A DNA stretch of 64,000 nucleotides from contig NZ_OCMY01000001.1 in the NCBI RefSeq assembly GCF_900215435.1, positions 2,790,001 through 2,854,000 on the forward strand, read 5' to 3'. Source of the DNA: Candidatus Pantoea floridensis (lineage in GTDB: Bacteria > Pseudomonadota > Gammaproteobacteria > Enterobacterales > Enterobacteriaceae). The notes under the pieces were generated by a model. That model had not been told where the DNA came from. It searched no databases and was given only the letters and a program-made list of their open reading frames with translations. The stretch's first letter is position 1. Each line of letters starts with the position of its first letter. Position numbers and translations under genes: made by a program. Of the stretch, positions 20,423 to 30,880 are shown in pieces.

Positions 20423-21751
20423 CTAACCCAAGTCTGCCATCAGCACTTTCGAACGGCGCTGGTAGTTGTACATCTGCTTTTTGCTCTCGGGCAGCGACTC
20501 AATATCCACCGGCGTAAAACCGCGTTCCTGGAACCAGTGAATACTGCGGGTCGTCAACACAAACAGCTTTTTCAGCCCCATTTGACGCGCCTGCAGCGCT
20601 ACGCGTTCTAAGAGCAATTCGCCGCGCGATGAGCTGCGATAATCTGGATGTACCGCGACACAGGCCATCTCACCAATCTGCTCGTCCGGGAACGGATACA
20701 GCGCTGCACAGGCAATGGTCAGATTATCGCGCTGGATGATGGTGAATTTATCAATCTCCATCTCCAGCTGCTCGCGTGAACGGCGCACCAGAATGCCCTG
20801 CTGCTCCAGCGGACGAATCAGCTCCAAAATACCGCCGATATCATTGATGTTGGCGCGGCGAATCTGCTCGGCCGATTCCATAACAATCTGCGTGCCGATA
20901 CCGTCGCGGGAGAACAGTTCTTGCAGTAACGCTCCGTCTTCCTGATAGCTGATCAGATGGCTGCGACGCACCCCGCTGCGGCAGGCTTTAACCGCACCGC
21001 GCAGGAAGCGTACGGTGCCCGAAAGGAAATCGCCATCGCTCTCCATTTCGTCAATGCGCGCCTGGGCTTCATTGGGAAACAGCTCGGAAATGATGTTACC
21101 TTCGCGATCGGTGACGCCCTGCTCGGAGCAGAAACCAATCATTTTCTCGGCCTTCAATTTGATGGCCAGCTGCGTCGCGACTTCTTCTGACGTCAGGTTA
21201 AAGCTTTCGCCGGTCACTGAAACGGCCACTGGTCCCAGCAGCACGATCGCATCATTATCCAGTTGGCGATGAATCGCCTCTTCATCAATACGACGGATAC
21301 GGCCGCTATGGCAGTAATCGACGCCATCATCCACGCCTAGCGGCTGCGCAATAATAAAGTTGCCGCTCACGACGTTAATATGAGCACCTTGCAGCGGCGT
21401 GTTATTAAGACTCATCGAGAGACGCGCGGTGATATCCAGCTGCAGTCGACCAGCTGCCTGCTTGACCAGCTCGAGCGACTGCGCATCGGTGACGCGCGTG
21501 TGTTTATGGTAAATCGGTTCCAGCTGTTGCTGCGCCAGGCTGGCATCAATCTGCGGACGGGCACCGTAGACCACCACCAGCCGAATGCCAAGACTATGCA
21601 ACAGGCCGATATCATTTACGATGCTTGAGAAGTTCTCATGCTCGATGGCTTCACCACCCAGCATGATGACAAAGGTCTTGTCGCGGTGGGTATTTATATA
21701 GGGAACGGTATGGCGAAAACCCTGAACCAGTTCTGTACTGCGTTCCTTCAC
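20423..21751 (-). CDS. argA: N-acetylglutamate synthase ArgA
   Basis: ArgA acetylates glutamate with acetyl-CoA, the first committed step of arginine biosynthesis, and is feedback-inhibited by arginine. The 442-residue protein has an amino-acid-kinase-like domain (about 1-290, with [12 protein letters not shown]) and a C-terminal GNAT acetyltransferase domain (about 295-442, with [19 protein letters not shown]). The frame is open to 21808, but the proper start is the GTG at 21751: a good ribosome site (AGAGGG) lies six bases upstream, and E. coli ArgA begins at the same point. Tandem ARG boxes lie just upstream. Confidence 0.96.
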   Translation of the reverse strand: MKERSTELVQGFRHTVPYINTHRDKTFVIMLGGEAIEHENFSSIVNDIGLLHSLGIRLVVVYGARPQIDASLAQQQLEPIYHKHTRVTDAQSLELVKQAAGRLQLDITARLSMSLNNTPLQGAHINVVSGNFIIAQPLGVDDGVDYCHSGRIRRIDEEAIHRQLDNDAIVLLGPVAVSVTGESFNLTSEEVATQLAIKLKAEKMIGFCSEQGVTDREGNIISELFPNEAQARIDEMESDGDFLSGTVRFLRGAVKACRSGVRRSHLISYQEDGALLQELFSRDGIGTQIVMESAEQIRRANINDIGGILELIRPLEQQGILVRRSREQLEMEIDKFTIIQRDNLTIACAALYPFPDEQIGEMACVAVHPDYRSSSRGELLLERVALQARQMGLKKLFVLTTRSIHWFQERGFTPVDIESLPESKKQMYNYQRRSKVLMADLG

Positions 21752-21762
21752 GGCAAACCCTC

Positions 21763-21801
21763 TTTGCATTTTTATTCGTAATTTTCGTATTTTTATGCTC
21801 T
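21763..21801 (-). promoter_or_regulatory. Tandem ARG boxes (ArgR operator) of argA
   Basis: Two 18-base ARG-box-like palindromes, at 21763-21780 and 21784-21801, are separated by three bases, the usual ArgR hexamer spacing. The first reads NNTGCATTTTTATTCGTA, close to the TGAATWWWWATTCA core; the second is weaker. They lie 12-50 bases upstream of the argA GTG, where E. coli argA has its operator. ArgR with arginine should repress here. Confidence 0.75.
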
Positions 21802-21983
21802 TTCGCAAATTAATGCAAGTGCCCGGCCTGACGTTACTTTACGATTTTCCTGATGCAACACTCGCTAACAGACTGCATTATCTGGTTTTTCCGGCAAGAC
21901 AAGACATTTCTGACCGAACAAAGTTTTCGCTTTCTTGCCATCATTTGACGTTTTTTTAGACATAACATAGCAAGTGGAGCGGC

Positions 21984-23219
21984 ATGTCCGAAGCTTTTAC
22001 ACGACGACGATTATTACAGGGCGCTGGGGCATTATGGCTGTTGAGCGTCACGCGCACTGGAGTGGCAGCCAGCCAGCATATTGTGGCGGTGCGCATCTGG
22101 CCATCCTCAACATACTCCCGCGTTACACTGGAATCGAATGTTCCCCTCAAGTACAAGCAATTCACGCTGAGTAATCCCGATCGTCTGGTTATTGATATCG
22201 AAAATATGCACATCAATCCGGTACTAAAAGGCGTGGATAAGCTGGTGCGTATGGACGATCCCTACATCAAAACCGCGCGCGTTGGTCAATTCGATACGAA
22301 TACGGTGCGCATCGTGCTGGAGCTCAAGCGCAGTATCGCGCCGAAGACCTTCACTCTGGCGCCGGTGGCGGGCATTAAGCATCGTTTAGTCGTGGATCTC
22401 TATCCCAGCCAAAAGTCACAGGAAGAGGATCCGCTTCTGGCGTTACTGCAGGATTACAATCAGGGCGATCTCGAACGCGATCAGCCCGTGCAGGCTGCGC
22501 TGCCGGGCAAAGCAGGGCGCGATCGGCCAATTATTATCATGATCGATCCTGGGCATGGCGGTGAAGATCCGGGCGCACATGGTAAATATAAAACGCGTGA
22601 GAAAGATATCGTGCTGAAAATCGGGCGCTATCTGAAGGCGCTGATCGATAAAGAGCGCAACATGAAAGCCTACATGACGCGCAACGAAGATGTCTTTATT
22701 CCATTACGTGTAAGGGTCGCGAAAGCACGTAAGCAGCGTGCTGATCTGTTTATCTCGATCCACGCCGATGCCTTCACCAGCCGGGCGGCGCGTGGATCAT
22801 CGGTGTTTGCACTCTCAACGCGGGGCGCAACCTCGACGGCAGCGCGCTTCCTGGCGCAGACGCAGAATGAAGCCGATTTGATTGGGGGTGTCAGCATGAG
22901 CGGCGATCGCTATCTCGATCACACCATGTTCGATATGGTGCAGCGTCAAACGATCAGCGACAGCCTGAAGTTCGGCAAAGAGGTGCTGGCGCGTATGGGG
23001 CACATTAATCATCTGCATAAGCGCACGGTTGATCAGGCTGGATTTGCCGTGCTGAAAGCGCCTGATATTCCTTCCATTCTGGTAGAAACCGCGTTTATCA
23101 GTAATGTGGAGGAGGAGCGTAAGCTGCGTACCGCGCGCTATCAGCATCAGGTGGCTGAGGCGATTTTGCATGGTATCAAGGCGTATTTTGATAAAGGGGC
23201 GGCGCTGGCGCATCGTTGA
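21984..23219 (+). CDS. amiC: N-acetylmuramoyl-L-alanine amidase AmiC
   Basis: AmiC cleaves the peptide side chain from N-acetylmuramic acid in septal peptidoglycan, allowing daughter-cell separation; its activator is the LytM factor NlpD. The 411-residue protein has a twin-arginine signal ([10 protein letters not shown], about residues 6-15), so it is exported by Tat. An AMIN septal-targeting domain (about 35-140) follows, then a zinc-dependent Amidase_3 domain (about 183-405) with the first zinc ligand H191 in [10 protein letters not shown] and the catalytic glutamate in LVETAFISN. It is divergent from argA. Confidence 0.96.
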   Translation: MSEAFTRRRLLQGAGALWLLSVTRTGVAASQHIVAVRIWPSSTYSRVTLESNVPLKYKQFTLSNPDRLVIDIENMHINPVLKGVDKLVRMDDPYIKTARVGQFDTNTVRIVLELKRSIAPKTFTLAPVAGIKHRLVVDLYPSQKSQEEDPLLALLQDYNQGDLERDQPVQAALPGKAGRDRPIIIMIDPGHGGEDPGAHGKYKTREKDIVLKIGRYLKALIDKERNMKAYMTRNEDVFIPLRVRVAKARKQRADLFISIHADAFTSRAARGSSVFALSTRGATSTAARFLAQTQNEADLIGGVSMSGDRYLDHTMFDMVQRQTISDSLKFGKEVLARMGHINHLHKRTVDQAGFAVLKAPDIPSILVETAFISNVEEERKLRTARYQHQVAEAILHGIKAYFDKGAALAHR

Positions 23220-23224
23220 AGCGG

Positions 23225-23244
23225 GCGGCAGAAATGCCGCTTTT
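23225..23244 (+). terminator. Rho-independent terminator of amiC
   Basis: A six-base-pair GC-rich stem (GCGGCA / TGCCGC) with a GAAA tetraloop, followed by TTTT. It starts six bases after the amiC stop. Confidence 0.75.
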
Positions 23245-23257
23245 AGCGTAGGCAGAA

Positions 23258-23283
23258 ACAAAAAAACACCCGTTAAGGTGTTT
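23258..23283 (-). terminator. Rho-independent terminator of the tRNA-fMet operon
   Basis: On the minus strand a stem AAACACC / GGTGTTT with a six-base loop is followed by a run of seven T residues. It lies directly after the 3' end of the last tRNA gene (23291). Confidence 0.8.
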
Positions 23284-23290
23284 AAATGAT

Positions 23291-23367
<77 letters not shown>

Positions 23368-23419
23368 TCCGTCTGTCGCGTTAAGCGACAATTCACATTG
23401 TATTCTTCTTATAGACAAT

Positions 23420-23496
<77 letters not shown>

Positions 23497-23549
23497 TCCG
23501 TCTGACGCGTTACACGACACTTCACATTGTCTCTTCACTTAAGAAGAAT

Positions 23550-23626
<77 letters not shown>

Positions 23627-23639
23627 TCCGTGGATGCGC

Positions 23640-23667
23640 ACTATACTCTGGACGCGCGGCGATGCAA
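23640..23667 (-). promoter_or_regulatory. Promoter of the tRNA-fMet operon
   Basis: On the minus strand a TTGCAT -35 element and a TATAGT -10 element are 16 bases apart, followed by a GC-rich discriminator (GCGCATCC) before the first tRNA. The layout is that of a sigma-70 stable-RNA promoter. Confidence 0.7.
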
Positions 23668-23830
23668 CTCCTTTTTGAGACAAATCACTAAATTTACAGT
23701 TAGTTGATGAATAAAGTCGCCAATCGTCGCTTTATTATACAGATGTGAGCAAGGCAGGTTGTGGTGGATTTCATTCTCTCCGCCCGTTTGCTATCGTCGC
23801 CGGGCAAACAATCGATAAAAAGAGAAGGGT

Positions 23831-24979
23831 ATGAAAGGACATTGGGCGAAGTATGCACTGACTGGCGCATTTTTCGCGCTGTTAGCGGGTTGTAGTTCTA
23901 AACCGACCGATCGTGGTCAGCAATATATCGATGGCAAGCTGGAGCAGCCGCTCGGGCTGGTGAATCAGCCCAATGCCAAAGGGCGTCCGGTCAACGGTAA
24001 AGACTTTAGCGATCAGGTTGTGCAGATTCAAACGGCCTCTTCCGGTCTGTTCGGACGCAACAACGGCACCTATAGCGCGGTGCAAAACTGGCTGCTGTCC
24101 GGTGCCGATACGCGCCAGCTCAACCAGTTTGGTTTGAATGCTTATCAGATGGAAGGCACCGACAATTATGGCAACGTGCAATTCACTGGCTACTACACGC
24201 CGGTAGTGGAAGCGCGTTATACCCGTCAGGGCGAGTTCCAGTATCCAATCTATCGCATGCCACCGCGTCCGCGCGGACAGAAACTGCCGAGCCGCGCTTC
24301 TATCTATAGTGGCGGCCTTGATGAGCGCTACGTGATCGCTTACAGCAATTCGCTGATCGATAATTTCATGATGGATGTGCAGGGCAGCGGTTATGTTGAT
24401 TTTGGTGATGGTCGCCCGCTGCGCTTCTTTGGCTACGGCGGCAAAAATGGCTGGGCGTACCACAGCGTCGGAAAAGAGCTGATCGATCGCGGTGAAGTGA
24501 AGCGCGAAGATATGTCGATGCAGGCAATTCGTCAGTGGGCGCAAGACCATTCGCCGCAGGAAGTGCGTTCGGTGCTGGAAACCAACCAATCCTTCGTGTT
24601 TTTCAAGCCAGAAGAGTACGTGCCGGTTCGCGGTGCCAGCGCGGTGCCGCTAATCGCTAAGGCTTCGGTTGCATCCGATCGGTCGCTGATCCCTGCCGGG
24701 ACCGTGCTATTAGCGGAAGTGCCGCAGCTGAACGAGAAGGGTAAATTCAACGGAAAATATGAGATGCGCTTGATGGTGGCGCTAGATGTGGGCGGCGCGA
24801 TTAAAGGCCAGCACTTCGATATCTATCAGGGCGTGGGCCCGGATGCCGCGCATCTGGCCGGATTTTACAACCATTATGGTCGCGTTTGGGTGTTGAAAGC
24901 CGCGCCGGGCACCGGTCAGCCGGTGTTTAGCAACCCACAAAATGGCAACAATGGTTCACTGCTATTGGGGTCTAATTGA
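23831..24979 (+). CDS. mltA: Membrane-bound lytic murein transglycosylase A
   Basis: MltA cleaves the glycan strands of peptidoglycan with formation of 1,6-anhydro-MurNAc ends; it is anchored in the outer membrane. The 382-residue protein starts with a lipoprotein signal (LLAGC, cysteine about residue 21). It has the MltA double-psi barrel with FTGYYTPVVEARYTRQGEF and, near the C-terminus, the acidic region VGGAIKGQHFDIYQG. The catalytic aspartate of the family lies in the last third (ALDVGGAIKG segment). Slightly longer than the E. coli protein (365). Confidence 0.95.
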   Translation: MKGHWAKYALTGAFFALLAGCSSKPTDRGQQYIDGKLEQPLGLVNQPNAKGRPVNGKDFSDQVVQIQTASSGLFGRNNGTYSAVQNWLLSGADTRQLNQFGLNAYQMEGTDNYGNVQFTGYYTPVVEARYTRQGEFQYPIYRMPPRPRGQKLPSRASIYSGGLDERYVIAYSNSLIDNFMMDVQGSGYVDFGDGRPLRFFGYGGKNGWAYHSVGKELIDRGEVKREDMSMQAIRQWAQDHSPQEVRSVLETNQSFVFFKPEEYVPVRGASAVPLIAKASVASDRSLIPAGTVLLAEVPQLNEKGKFNGKYEMRLMVALDVGGAIKGQHFDIYQGVGPDAAHLAGFYNHYGRVWVLKAAPGTGQPVFSNPQNGNNGSLLLGSN

Positions 24980-25007
24980 TGTTCCGTCTTGTTGAGAAAG
25001 GTTTGTT

Positions 25008-25814
25008 ATGACTGTGGTAAGCGATGCCTGGCGTCAACGTTTTGGCGGCACGGCGCGTCTATATGGGCAGGATGCGTTACAGCGTTTTGCCGACGCCCAT
25101 TTTTGTGTGATTGGTATTGGCGGCGTGGGCTCGTGGGCGGCGGAAGCGCTAGCGCGCACCGGCATCGGTAAAATCACCCTGATCGATATGGACGATGTTT
25201 GCATCACCAATACCAACCGGCAAATTCATGCGCTGCAGGGTAAAGTTGGCCAGGCGAAAACCGAGGTCATGGCGGAGCGGATGCGTGCTATCAACCCTGA
25301 ATGCGAAGTGATTTGCATTGATGATTTCATCACGCCGGAGAATACCGCTGAACTGTTGTCCGCAGGATTTGACTATGTGATTGATGCGATTGATAGCGTG
25401 CGTCCGAAAGCGGCGTTGATTGCCTGGTGTCGGCGTAACAAGATCCCGCTGATCACCACTGGCGGCGCAGGCGGCCAGATCGATCCCACGCAGATTCAGG
25501 TTAGCGATCTGGCGAAAACCATTCAGGACCCGCTGGCGGCCAAGCTGCGCGAACGATTGAAAGGCGATTTTGGCGTGGTGAAGAACAGTAAAGGAAAGCT
25601 CGGCATCGACTGCGTGTTTTCGACAGAAGCGCTGATGTATCCGCAGCCTGATGGCAGCGTGTGTACCTCACGGAGTACCGCCGAAGGGCCAAAACGCATG
25701 GATTGTGCCGCCGGGTTTGGGGCTGCCACCATGGTAACCGCCACCTTTGGCTTTGTGGCGGTTGCTCATGCGCTGAAGAAGTTTCTTGCTAAGGCGGCGC
25801 GTCAAACGGCCTGA
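25008..25814 (+). CDS. tcdA: tRNA threonylcarbamoyladenosine dehydratase TcdA (CsdL)
   Basis: TcdA is an E1-like enzyme that dehydrates t6A37 of tRNA to the cyclic form ct6A, using ATP. The 268-residue protein has the ThiF/E1 nucleotide-binding loop ([15 protein letters not shown], about 34-48) and the DxDDVxxTNxNRQ segment (about 61-73). It works with the CsdA-CsdE sulphur-acceptor pair, encoded convergently next door. The last 13 bases overlap the 3' end of csdE on the other strand. Confidence 0.95.
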   Translation: MTVVSDAWRQRFGGTARLYGQDALQRFADAHFCVIGIGGVGSWAAEALARTGIGKITLIDMDDVCITNTNRQIHALQGKVGQAKTEVMAERMRAINPECEVICIDDFITPENTAELLSAGFDYVIDAIDSVRPKAALIAWCRRNKIPLITTGGAGGQIDPTQIQVSDLAKTIQDPLAAKLRERLKGDFGVVKNSKGKLGIDCVFSTEALMYPQPDGSVCTSRSTAEGPKRMDCAAGFGAATMVTATFGFVAVAHALKKFLAKAARQTA

Positions 25815-26257
25815 GTGTGCTCGCGTGCGGCGCGTTGCACCGCATCCGCCAGCGCCTGTAAACCGCTGCTGCGCGATGCACTCAGCTGCGCGCGCAAACC
25901 TAACGTATCAAACAGCGCCAGCGGATCTTGCTCAAGCAAGTCGGCTGGCGTTTTGCCTTCTACCGCCGTCAATAACACCGCCAGTAAACCACGCACGATA
26001 CGTCCTTCACTGTCGCCGTAAAAGTGCAGCGTGCCGTTGTTCAGCAGCTGGCTACTGAGCCAGACGCGGTTCTCACAGCCACTTAGCTCGATTTCCGCTG
26101 TCTTTAATTCTTCCGATAATGCAGGCAGCTGGCGGCTGAGCTGGATCAGCTGACGATAGCGATCTTCCCACTGATGAAAATGGGTAAATTTCTCTGTCAG
26201 GCTGGCTTCAGTAATCAAATCGCCAAACGGATGCGGAGCGAGCAGGGATGATGTCAT
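25802..26257 (-). CDS. csdE: Sulphur acceptor protein CsdE
   Basis: CsdE accepts persulphide sulphur from the cysteine desulphurase CsdA. The protein of about 151 residues belongs to the SufE family; the acceptor cysteine is in [10 protein letters not shown] (about residue 62). SufE-type features [20 protein letters not shown] follow. A GTG four codons upstream (26269) would overlap csdA by eight bases. I prefer the ATG at 26257 because it aligns exactly with the E. coli start. It is transcribed after csdA. Confidence 0.92.
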   Translation of the reverse strand: MTSSLLAPHPFGDLITEASLTEKFTHFHQWEDRYRQLIQLSRQLPALSEELKTAEIELSGCENRVWLSSQLLNNGTLHFYGDSEGRIVRGLLAVLLTAVEGKTPADLLEQDPLALFDTLGLRAQLSASRSSGLQALADAVQRAAREHTQAV

Positions 26258-26261
26258 GGGA

Positions 26262-27467
26262 TTATTCACTCAGTAGGTCAATGGCGTGGTGCATGGCGCG
26301 CACCAGCGCATCCACGTCCTGCAGATTATTATAGGGGGCGAATGAGACGCGCAATGTGCCAGTGACGCCCAGCGCCGCCATTAAGGGTTGCGCACAGTGC
26401 TGCCCGGCGCGTAACGCAATACCTTGCTCGGCGAGTAGCGTAACGATATCGCTGTGGTGAATACCTTCTATATCAAACGCCAGCAGGCTGGCATTGCCAC
26501 AGCGAAAGCTACGGAAGCCGGGGATCTCGCTCAATTGCTCTTCAGCCAGACTTGCCAGTTGCTGGCTCCACATTTCGGCCTTTTCGGCATGATGCTGCGC
26601 CAGCCACTCCAATGCAGCGCTTAATCCCACCACGCCCGCCACATTCGGCGTGCCAGCTTCAAAGCGCCACGGCACCGGCTGCGGTGTGAACCCGTTGAAA
26701 TCAACCTGCGTCAGCATCTTGCCGCCACCCTGCCATGGCTGCATCGCCTCCAGTAATTCAGCCTTGCCATACAGCACGCCAATGCCCATTGGCCCATAAA
26801 GCTTGTGACCTGAGAACGCATAGAAGTCGATATCCTGCGCCTGTACATCGGGTGGGCAATGCACCACGCCCTGCGCGCCATCGACCATCACTTTTGCGCC
26901 CACGTCATGGGCTAAACGAATTGCCTGCGCCAGATCGGGGCAGCCACCGGTGACGTTCGACATCTGACCCACGGCGAGTAATCGGGTGCGGCCGTTGAGC
27001 AAAGCGGGCAGTTGAGCGATATCCGGCAGGCGATCGGCACCCAGCGGCCATTTCACCACTTTTGCGCCGCAGGCCTGCGCCACCATCAGCCACGGCACCA
27101 GATTGGCATGGTGCTCGGCTTCGCTCACCACAATCTCATCACCTGCCTGCAGGCGCGGTGCCAGCCAGCCATTGGCGACCAGATTAATCGCCTCAGTGGT
27201 GCCGCGCGTCCAGACAATCTGACGATCGTCAGCCGCGTTAAGCCAGCCAGCAACCAGACCGCGCGCCTGCTCATACTTTTCCGTCAGTGCGCGGGCAGCG
27301 GCGAATTGGCTGCGATGTACGGTGCCGGCGCTTAAGCTATAAAACTGCGTGGTAGCGTCAATCACGGCCTGCGGTTTTAATGCAGTGGCAGCGCTATCAA
27401 GATAGATACCGGCATCGCTCAGCGCGGGAAACTGCTGGCGAAAGGCGCCAGGGGAAAAAATGGTCAT
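26262..27467 (-). CDS. csdA: Cysteine desulphurase CsdA
   Basis: CsdA is a PLP-dependent class V aminotransferase-fold enzyme that removes sulphur from cysteine and passes it to CsdE. With the start at 27467 the protein has 401 residues, equal to E. coli. The PLP lysine is in [10 protein letters not shown] (about 222) and the active-site cysteine in RAGQHCAQP (about 358). The SAEHH-type segment ([12 protein letters not shown]) stacks on PLP. The frame extends seven codons further, to 27488; the family alignment favours 27467. Confidence 0.94.
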   Translation of the reverse strand: MTIFSPGAFRQQFPALSDAGIYLDSAATALKPQAVIDATTQFYSLSAGTVHRSQFAAARALTEKYEQARGLVAGWLNAADDRQIVWTRGTTEAINLVANGWLAPRLQAGDEIVVSEAEHHANLVPWLMVAQACGAKVVKWPLGADRLPDIAQLPALLNGRTRLLAVGQMSNVTGGCPDLAQAIRLAHDVGAKVMVDGAQGVVHCPPDVQAQDIDFYAFSGHKLYGPMGIGVLYGKAELLEAMQPWQGGGKMLTQVDFNGFTPQPVPWRFEAGTPNVAGVVGLSAALEWLAQHHAEKAEMWSQQLASLAEEQLSEIPGFRSFRCGNASLLAFDIEGIHHSDIVTLLAEQGIALRAGQHCAQPLMAALGVTGTLRVSFAPYNNLQDVDALVRAMHHAIDLLSE

Positions 27468-27673
27468 ACTCAGCCCACTCTTAATCATGTTAGGACCAGG
27501 ACGAAAGCTGGCCGGTTGCCTGGCAAAGCTGGAAAAGCGCGTTATGCTAATTATTGCAAGGTTTGAACCGAAACCCGCATATCGAGTCGCGATTCTTGGT
27601 CGATTTCACTAGTGCCACCGCTGGTTGGCGCATGCGGGTGGTTTAATGCAATCAATCTGCAAGGAGATAGAAG

Positions 27674-27898
27674 ATGAATAAACTCACCGCAGTGCTGGCC
27701 GTGTGCACCATGGCCTTTACCCTGACCGCTTGTTCCAGCAATTATGTCATGCACACTAACGATGGTCGCACTATCGTAGCCGATGGCAAACCCAAAGTTG
27801 ATGATGAAACCGGTATGATCAGCTATAAGGATGCCAATGGCAACAAGCAGCAGATTAACCGCTCTGATGTCAAAGAGATGGTAGAGATGGGTCAGTAA
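27674..27898 (+). CDS. ygdI: YgdI small lipoprotein (YgdI/YgdR family)
   Basis: A 74-residue lipoprotein with signal and lipobox (LTAC, cysteine at residue 20). The mature domain (SSNYVMHTNDGRTIV, then MISYKDANGNKQQINRSDV) is nearly identical to E. coli YgdI. It is a paralogue of YgdR at 40-258. A good ribosome site (AAGGAGAT) precedes the ATG. No function is established. The gcvB terminator hairpin starts 13 bases after its stop and may also stop this transcript, though the plus-strand T tract is weak. Confidence 0.93.
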   Translation: MNKLTAVLAVCTMAFTLTACSSNYVMHTNDGRTIVADGKPKVDDETGMISYKDANGNKQQINRSDVKEMVEMGQ

Positions 27899-27903
27899 AG
27901 ACG

Positions 27904-28102
27904 TAAAAAAAAGCACCGCAATTTGCGGTGCTATTTAAAATCACTATGGACAGACAGGGTAAATCTACAGGAATTAAAAGCTTGATCTGCAAGCGTCAGA
28001 TCAAAATGCAAACACAACATCACGACCACAAGCCAAAAGCTCTCCAAAAGTCTGCGATCTCTCGCACGTTTCTAGAAATCTTTTCGTTCCGGCTTAGGAA
28101 GT
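27904..28102 (-). ncRNA. gcvB: GcvB small regulatory RNA
   Basis: GcvB is an Hfq-dependent sRNA that represses many amino-acid and peptide transport mRNAs. The minus strand begins ACTTCCTAAGCCGGAACG, essentially the E. coli 5' end. It contains the GU-rich seed region R1 (complement of 28007-28028, with GTGATGTTGTGTTTGC) and the conserved 3' portion TACCCTGTCTGTCCATAG. It ends in a nine-base-pair terminator stem (27912-27932) and a run of eight T. The length is about 199 bases. It is divergent from gcvA, its activator, as in E. coli. The middle hairpin (complement of 27981-28000 region) differs from E. coli. Confidence 0.95.
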
Positions 28103-28108
28103 GCGGCA

Positions 28109-28137
28109 ACTATAGGTATTTGCTGGAGCTTCCTCAA
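28109..28137 (-). promoter_or_regulatory. Promoter of gcvB
   Basis: On the minus strand TTGAGG (-35) and TATAGT (-10) are separated by 17 bases, with the -10 ending seven bases before the GcvB 5' end. GcvA should bind just upstream, in the region shared with the gcvA promoter (28138-28231). Confidence 0.75.
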
Positions 28138-28231
28138 CGGACAAATTATAATGTCTCGGATTAAAAAAACTAATACGTAGCGACTTTGTATAAGTTGAAG
28201 TATTACCTTATCAATCCGGATACGGAAAACC

Positions 28232-29149
28232 ATGTCTAAACGCCTTCCGCCGCTCAATGCCCTACGCGTCTTTGATGCTGCTGCCCGTCATTTAAGCTTT
28301 ACCAAAGCCGCCGAAGAGCTGTTTGTTACCCAGGCTGCTGTCAGCCATCAGATTAAATCTCTGGAGGATTTCCTTGGTCTAAAGCTGTTTCGCCGGAGGA
28401 ATCGTTCGCTTTTACTGACGGAAGAAGGGCAAAGCTACTATTTGGATATCAAGGAGATTTTCTCCGCACTGAATGATGCAACGCGCAAGTTACAAGCGCG
28501 TAGCGCTAAGGGCGCGCTGACCGTCAGTTTGCTACCAAGCTTCGCCATTCAGTGGCTGGTGCCTCGCCTTTCCAGCTTTAATATGGCTTATCCGGGCATC
28601 GACGTACGCATTCAGGCGGTGGACCGCGACGAAGAGAAATTAGCCGACGATGTCGACGTGGCAATTTTCTATGGTCGCGGTAACTGGCCGGGCCTGCGCG
28701 TGGAAAAATTGTACGCCGAATATTTGCTGCCGGTTTGTTCTCCGATGTTGCTCACTGGCGATCATCCCCTCAAATCGCCTGCGGATTTGGCGCACTGCAC
28801 GTTGCTGCATGATGCGTCGCGCCGTGATTGGCAATCGTATATTCGCCAGCTCGGCCTGCAGCATATTAATGTGCAGCAGGGGCCGATTTTTAGTCACAGT
28901 GCGATGGTGCTACAGGCGGCCATTCATGGCCAGGGCGTGGCGCTGGCCAACAATGTGATGGCGCAGAGTGAAATCGAAGCCGGGCGTCTGGTCTGTCCTT
29001 TTAACGATGTATTGGTCAGTAAAAATGCTTTTTATCTGGTTTGTCATGACAGCCAGGCAGAACTGGGTAAAATAGCCGCCTTTCGCCAGTGGATCCTGGA
29101 AAAAGCGGCCAATGAACAAGAAAAATTCCGTTTTCGCTACGATCATTAA
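28232..29149 (+). CDS. gcvA: Glycine cleavage system transcriptional regulator GcvA
   Basis: GcvA is a LysR-type regulator that activates gcvTHP and gcvB when glycine is plentiful and represses gcvTHP otherwise. The 305-residue protein has an N-terminal winged helix-turn-helix (about 5-65, LSFTKAAEELFVTQAAVSHQ) and a C-terminal periplasmic-binding-like effector domain. It is divergent from gcvB. The gene order gcvB-gcvA-ygdD-rlmM matches E. coli. Confidence 0.96.
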   Translation: MSKRLPPLNALRVFDAAARHLSFTKAAEELFVTQAAVSHQIKSLEDFLGLKLFRRRNRSLLLTEEGQSYYLDIKEIFSALNDATRKLQARSAKGALTVSLLPSFAIQWLVPRLSSFNMAYPGIDVRIQAVDRDEEKLADDVDVAIFYGRGNWPGLRVEKLYAEYLLPVCSPMLLTGDHPLKSPADLAHCTLLHDASRRDWQSYIRQLGLQHINVQQGPIFSHSAMVLQAAIHGQGVALANNVMAQSEIEAGRLVCPFNDVLVSKNAFYLVCHDSQAELGKIAAFRQWILEKAANEQEKFRFRYDH

Positions 29150-29198
29150 CGCGTTAATGGCTGCACGGTAACGTGCGCAATACCTTGAGGATTCTTTG

Positions 29199-29594
29199 AT
29201 GTCCAGTCGTGCCATGTTTGTTTTTGCTGCCATTAGCGGATTTCTGCTGGTGGCATTTGGTGCTTTCGGGGCGCATGTGCTGAGCAAATCGCTCGGTCCT
29301 GCTGAAATGGCGTGGATACATACCGGCCTCGAATATCAGGCTTATCACACGCTTGCGGTCATTGGCTTGGGAGCCGCTATGCTGCGCCGCGCCAATATCT
29401 GGTTTTACTGGAGTAGCGCCGCGATGGCGTTGGGTACCGTGTTGTTCAGTGGCAGTCTCTATTGTCTGGCGCTGTCGCATATGAAGTTTTGGGTTTTTGT
29501 TACGCCAGTGGGCGGCTTGTGCTTCCTGATTGGCTGGTTCTTGATGTTGATTGGCGCACTGCGTCTGAAACGAAAGGCAGATCGCCATGAATAA
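29199..29594 (+). CDS. ygdD: YgdD inner-membrane protein (DUF423)
   Basis: A 131-residue membrane protein with about four hydrophobic segments (near 5-28, 44-62, 68-88 and 97-120). The glycine-rich [13 protein letters not shown] and [11 protein letters not shown] segments are the DUF423 signature. Function unknown. A TTG sits directly before the chosen ATG (29196). The ATG gives the same length as E. coli, with GAGG upstream at good spacing. It overlaps rlmM by eight bases, suggesting coupled expression. Confidence 0.92.
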   Translation: MSSRAMFVFAAISGFLLVAFGAFGAHVLSKSLGPAEMAWIHTGLEYQAYHTLAVIGLGAAMLRRANIWFYWSSAAMALGTVLFSGSLYCLALSHMKFWVFVTPVGGLCFLIGWFLMLIGALRLKRKADRHE

Positions 29595-30687
29595 AGTTTT
29601 ACTCTATTGCCGTCCGGGATTTGAGAAAGAGTGTGCGGCAGAAATCAGCGCGAAAGCGGCTGAACGCGAAGTTTACGGTTTCCCACGCGTAAAAGATGAC
29701 TCGGGTTATGTGCTGTATGAATGCTATCAACCGGAAGACGCGGAGAAGCTGATCCAAACGTTGCCGTTTGCTGAGCTGATTTTTGCGCGTCAGATGTTAG
29801 TGGTTGGCGAATTGCTGCGTGATTTACCCCAGGAAGATCGCATCACCCCGATTGTCGGTATGCTGACCGGCGTGGTGGAGAAAGGCGGTGAACTGCGGGT
29901 TGAAGTGCCAGACACCAATGAAGCGAAGGAACTCACTAAGTTCTGCCGTAAATTAACCGTACCGCTGCGCGCCAGCCTGCGTGAAAGCAAAATCCTGCTT
30001 AACTATGAAACGGCGAAACGCCCGGTAGTGCACGTCTTCTTTATTGCGCCAGGTACCTGTTATGTTGGCTATTCGCTGCCAGAAAACAACTCGCCGTTCT
30101 ACATGGGCATTCCGCGTCTGAAGTTTCCTTCGGATGCACCGAGCCGTTCGACGCTGAAGCTCGAAGAAGCTTTTCACGTGTTCGTGCCCGCCGATGAGTG
30201 GGATGAGCGTTTAGCCAGCGGCATGTACGCCGTCGATCTCGGCGCTTGCCCGGGCGGTTGGACCTATCAATTGGTGAAACGCAGCATGTGGGTTTTTGCG
30301 GTCGATAACGGTCCAATGGCGCCAAGCCTGATGGATACCGGACAGGTCACTCACTGCCGTGAAGACGGATTTAAATTTCGTCCGCCGCGTACCAACATCA
30401 GTTGGCTGGTGTGCGACATGGTGGAAAAACCGGTGCGCGTGGCCAGTCTGATGACCGAATGGCTGGTGAATGGCTGGTGTCGTGAAGCCATCTTCAATCT
30501 CAAGTTGCCGATGAAGAAGCGCTACGAAGAGGTTACGCAGAACCTGGCAATGATTGATGACGCGCTAAAAGCGCAGGGCATCAATGCGCAAATCCAGGCA
30601 CGCCAGCTGTATCACGATCGCGAAGAAGTCACCGTTCATGTACGTCGTCTTTGGGCGGCAGTTGGCGGCCGTCGCGACGAGCGCTAA
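29587..30687 (+). CDS. rlmM: 23S rRNA 2'-O-ribose C2498 methyltransferase RlmM
   Basis: RlmM methylates the ribose of C2498 in 23S rRNA. The 366 residues match E. coli. A THUMP-like N-terminal part (about 1-170) is followed by a Rossmann methyltransferase domain whose AdoMet loop is [14 protein letters not shown] (about 216-229). The K-D-K-E type catalytic residues of the family are spread over the C-terminal half, for example in [12 protein letters not shown]. Confidence 0.95.
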   Translation: MNKVLLYCRPGFEKECAAEISAKAAEREVYGFPRVKDDSGYVLYECYQPEDAEKLIQTLPFAELIFARQMLVVGELLRDLPQEDRITPIVGMLTGVVEKGGELRVEVPDTNEAKELTKFCRKLTVPLRASLRESKILLNYETAKRPVVHVFFIAPGTCYVGYSLPENNSPFYMGIPRLKFPSDAPSRSTLKLEEAFHVFVPADEWDERLASGMYAVDLGACPGGWTYQLVKRSMWVFAVDNGPMAPSLMDTGQVTHCREDGFKFRPPRTNISWLVCDMVEKPVRVASLMTEWLVNGWCREAIFNLKLPMKKRYEEVTQNLAMIDDALKAQGINAQIQARQLYHDREEVTVHVRRLWAAVGGRRDER

Positions 30688-30694
30688 TCCTGCT

Positions 30695-30808
30695 TCATAC
30701 TTTGCGCTGCAGCTGCGTTGGCTGCGTTTGCTCGCCCCGGTCACATACTGATGTATGCTCCCGGGGACTCGCGCACTTGCCGCCTTGCTGTAGCGCAAAT
30801 TATTTCGC
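30695..30808. repeat. ERIC-like (IRU) imperfect palindrome
   Basis: A stretch of about 114 bases between convergent rlmM and xni. Its centre (30733-30768) has CCCCGG ... CATAC TGAT GTATG ... CCGGGG, which matches the ERIC core (ACCCCAGTCAC ... GTAAGCTCCTGGGG) with paired changes. The outer arms (TTTGCGCTGCAGC at 30701-30713 and its complement at 30787-30799, one mismatch) are also inverted. I read it as a diverged ERIC element. Confidence 0.7.
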
Positions 30809-30877
30809 AGGATGCGTTTGATAACGAAACGCCAGGATGCGTTTGATAACGAAACGCAGGATGCGTTTGATAACGAA
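30808..30877. repeat. Three direct repeats of 21 bases
   Basis: The unit starting CAGGATGCGTTTGATAAC occurs at 30808-30828, 30833-30853 and 30857-30877 with periods of 25 and 24 bases. The copies are identical over 21 bases. It follows the ERIC-like element and precedes a REP-like palindrome near 30881-30904. Confidence 0.85.
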
Positions 30878-30880
30878 CTG

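Noticed and set aside
27928..28164. Open reading frame of 78 codons on the plus strand between ygdI and gcvA
   Set aside because: It lies across the GcvB RNA on the other strand, has no ribosome site and no recognisable protein pattern.
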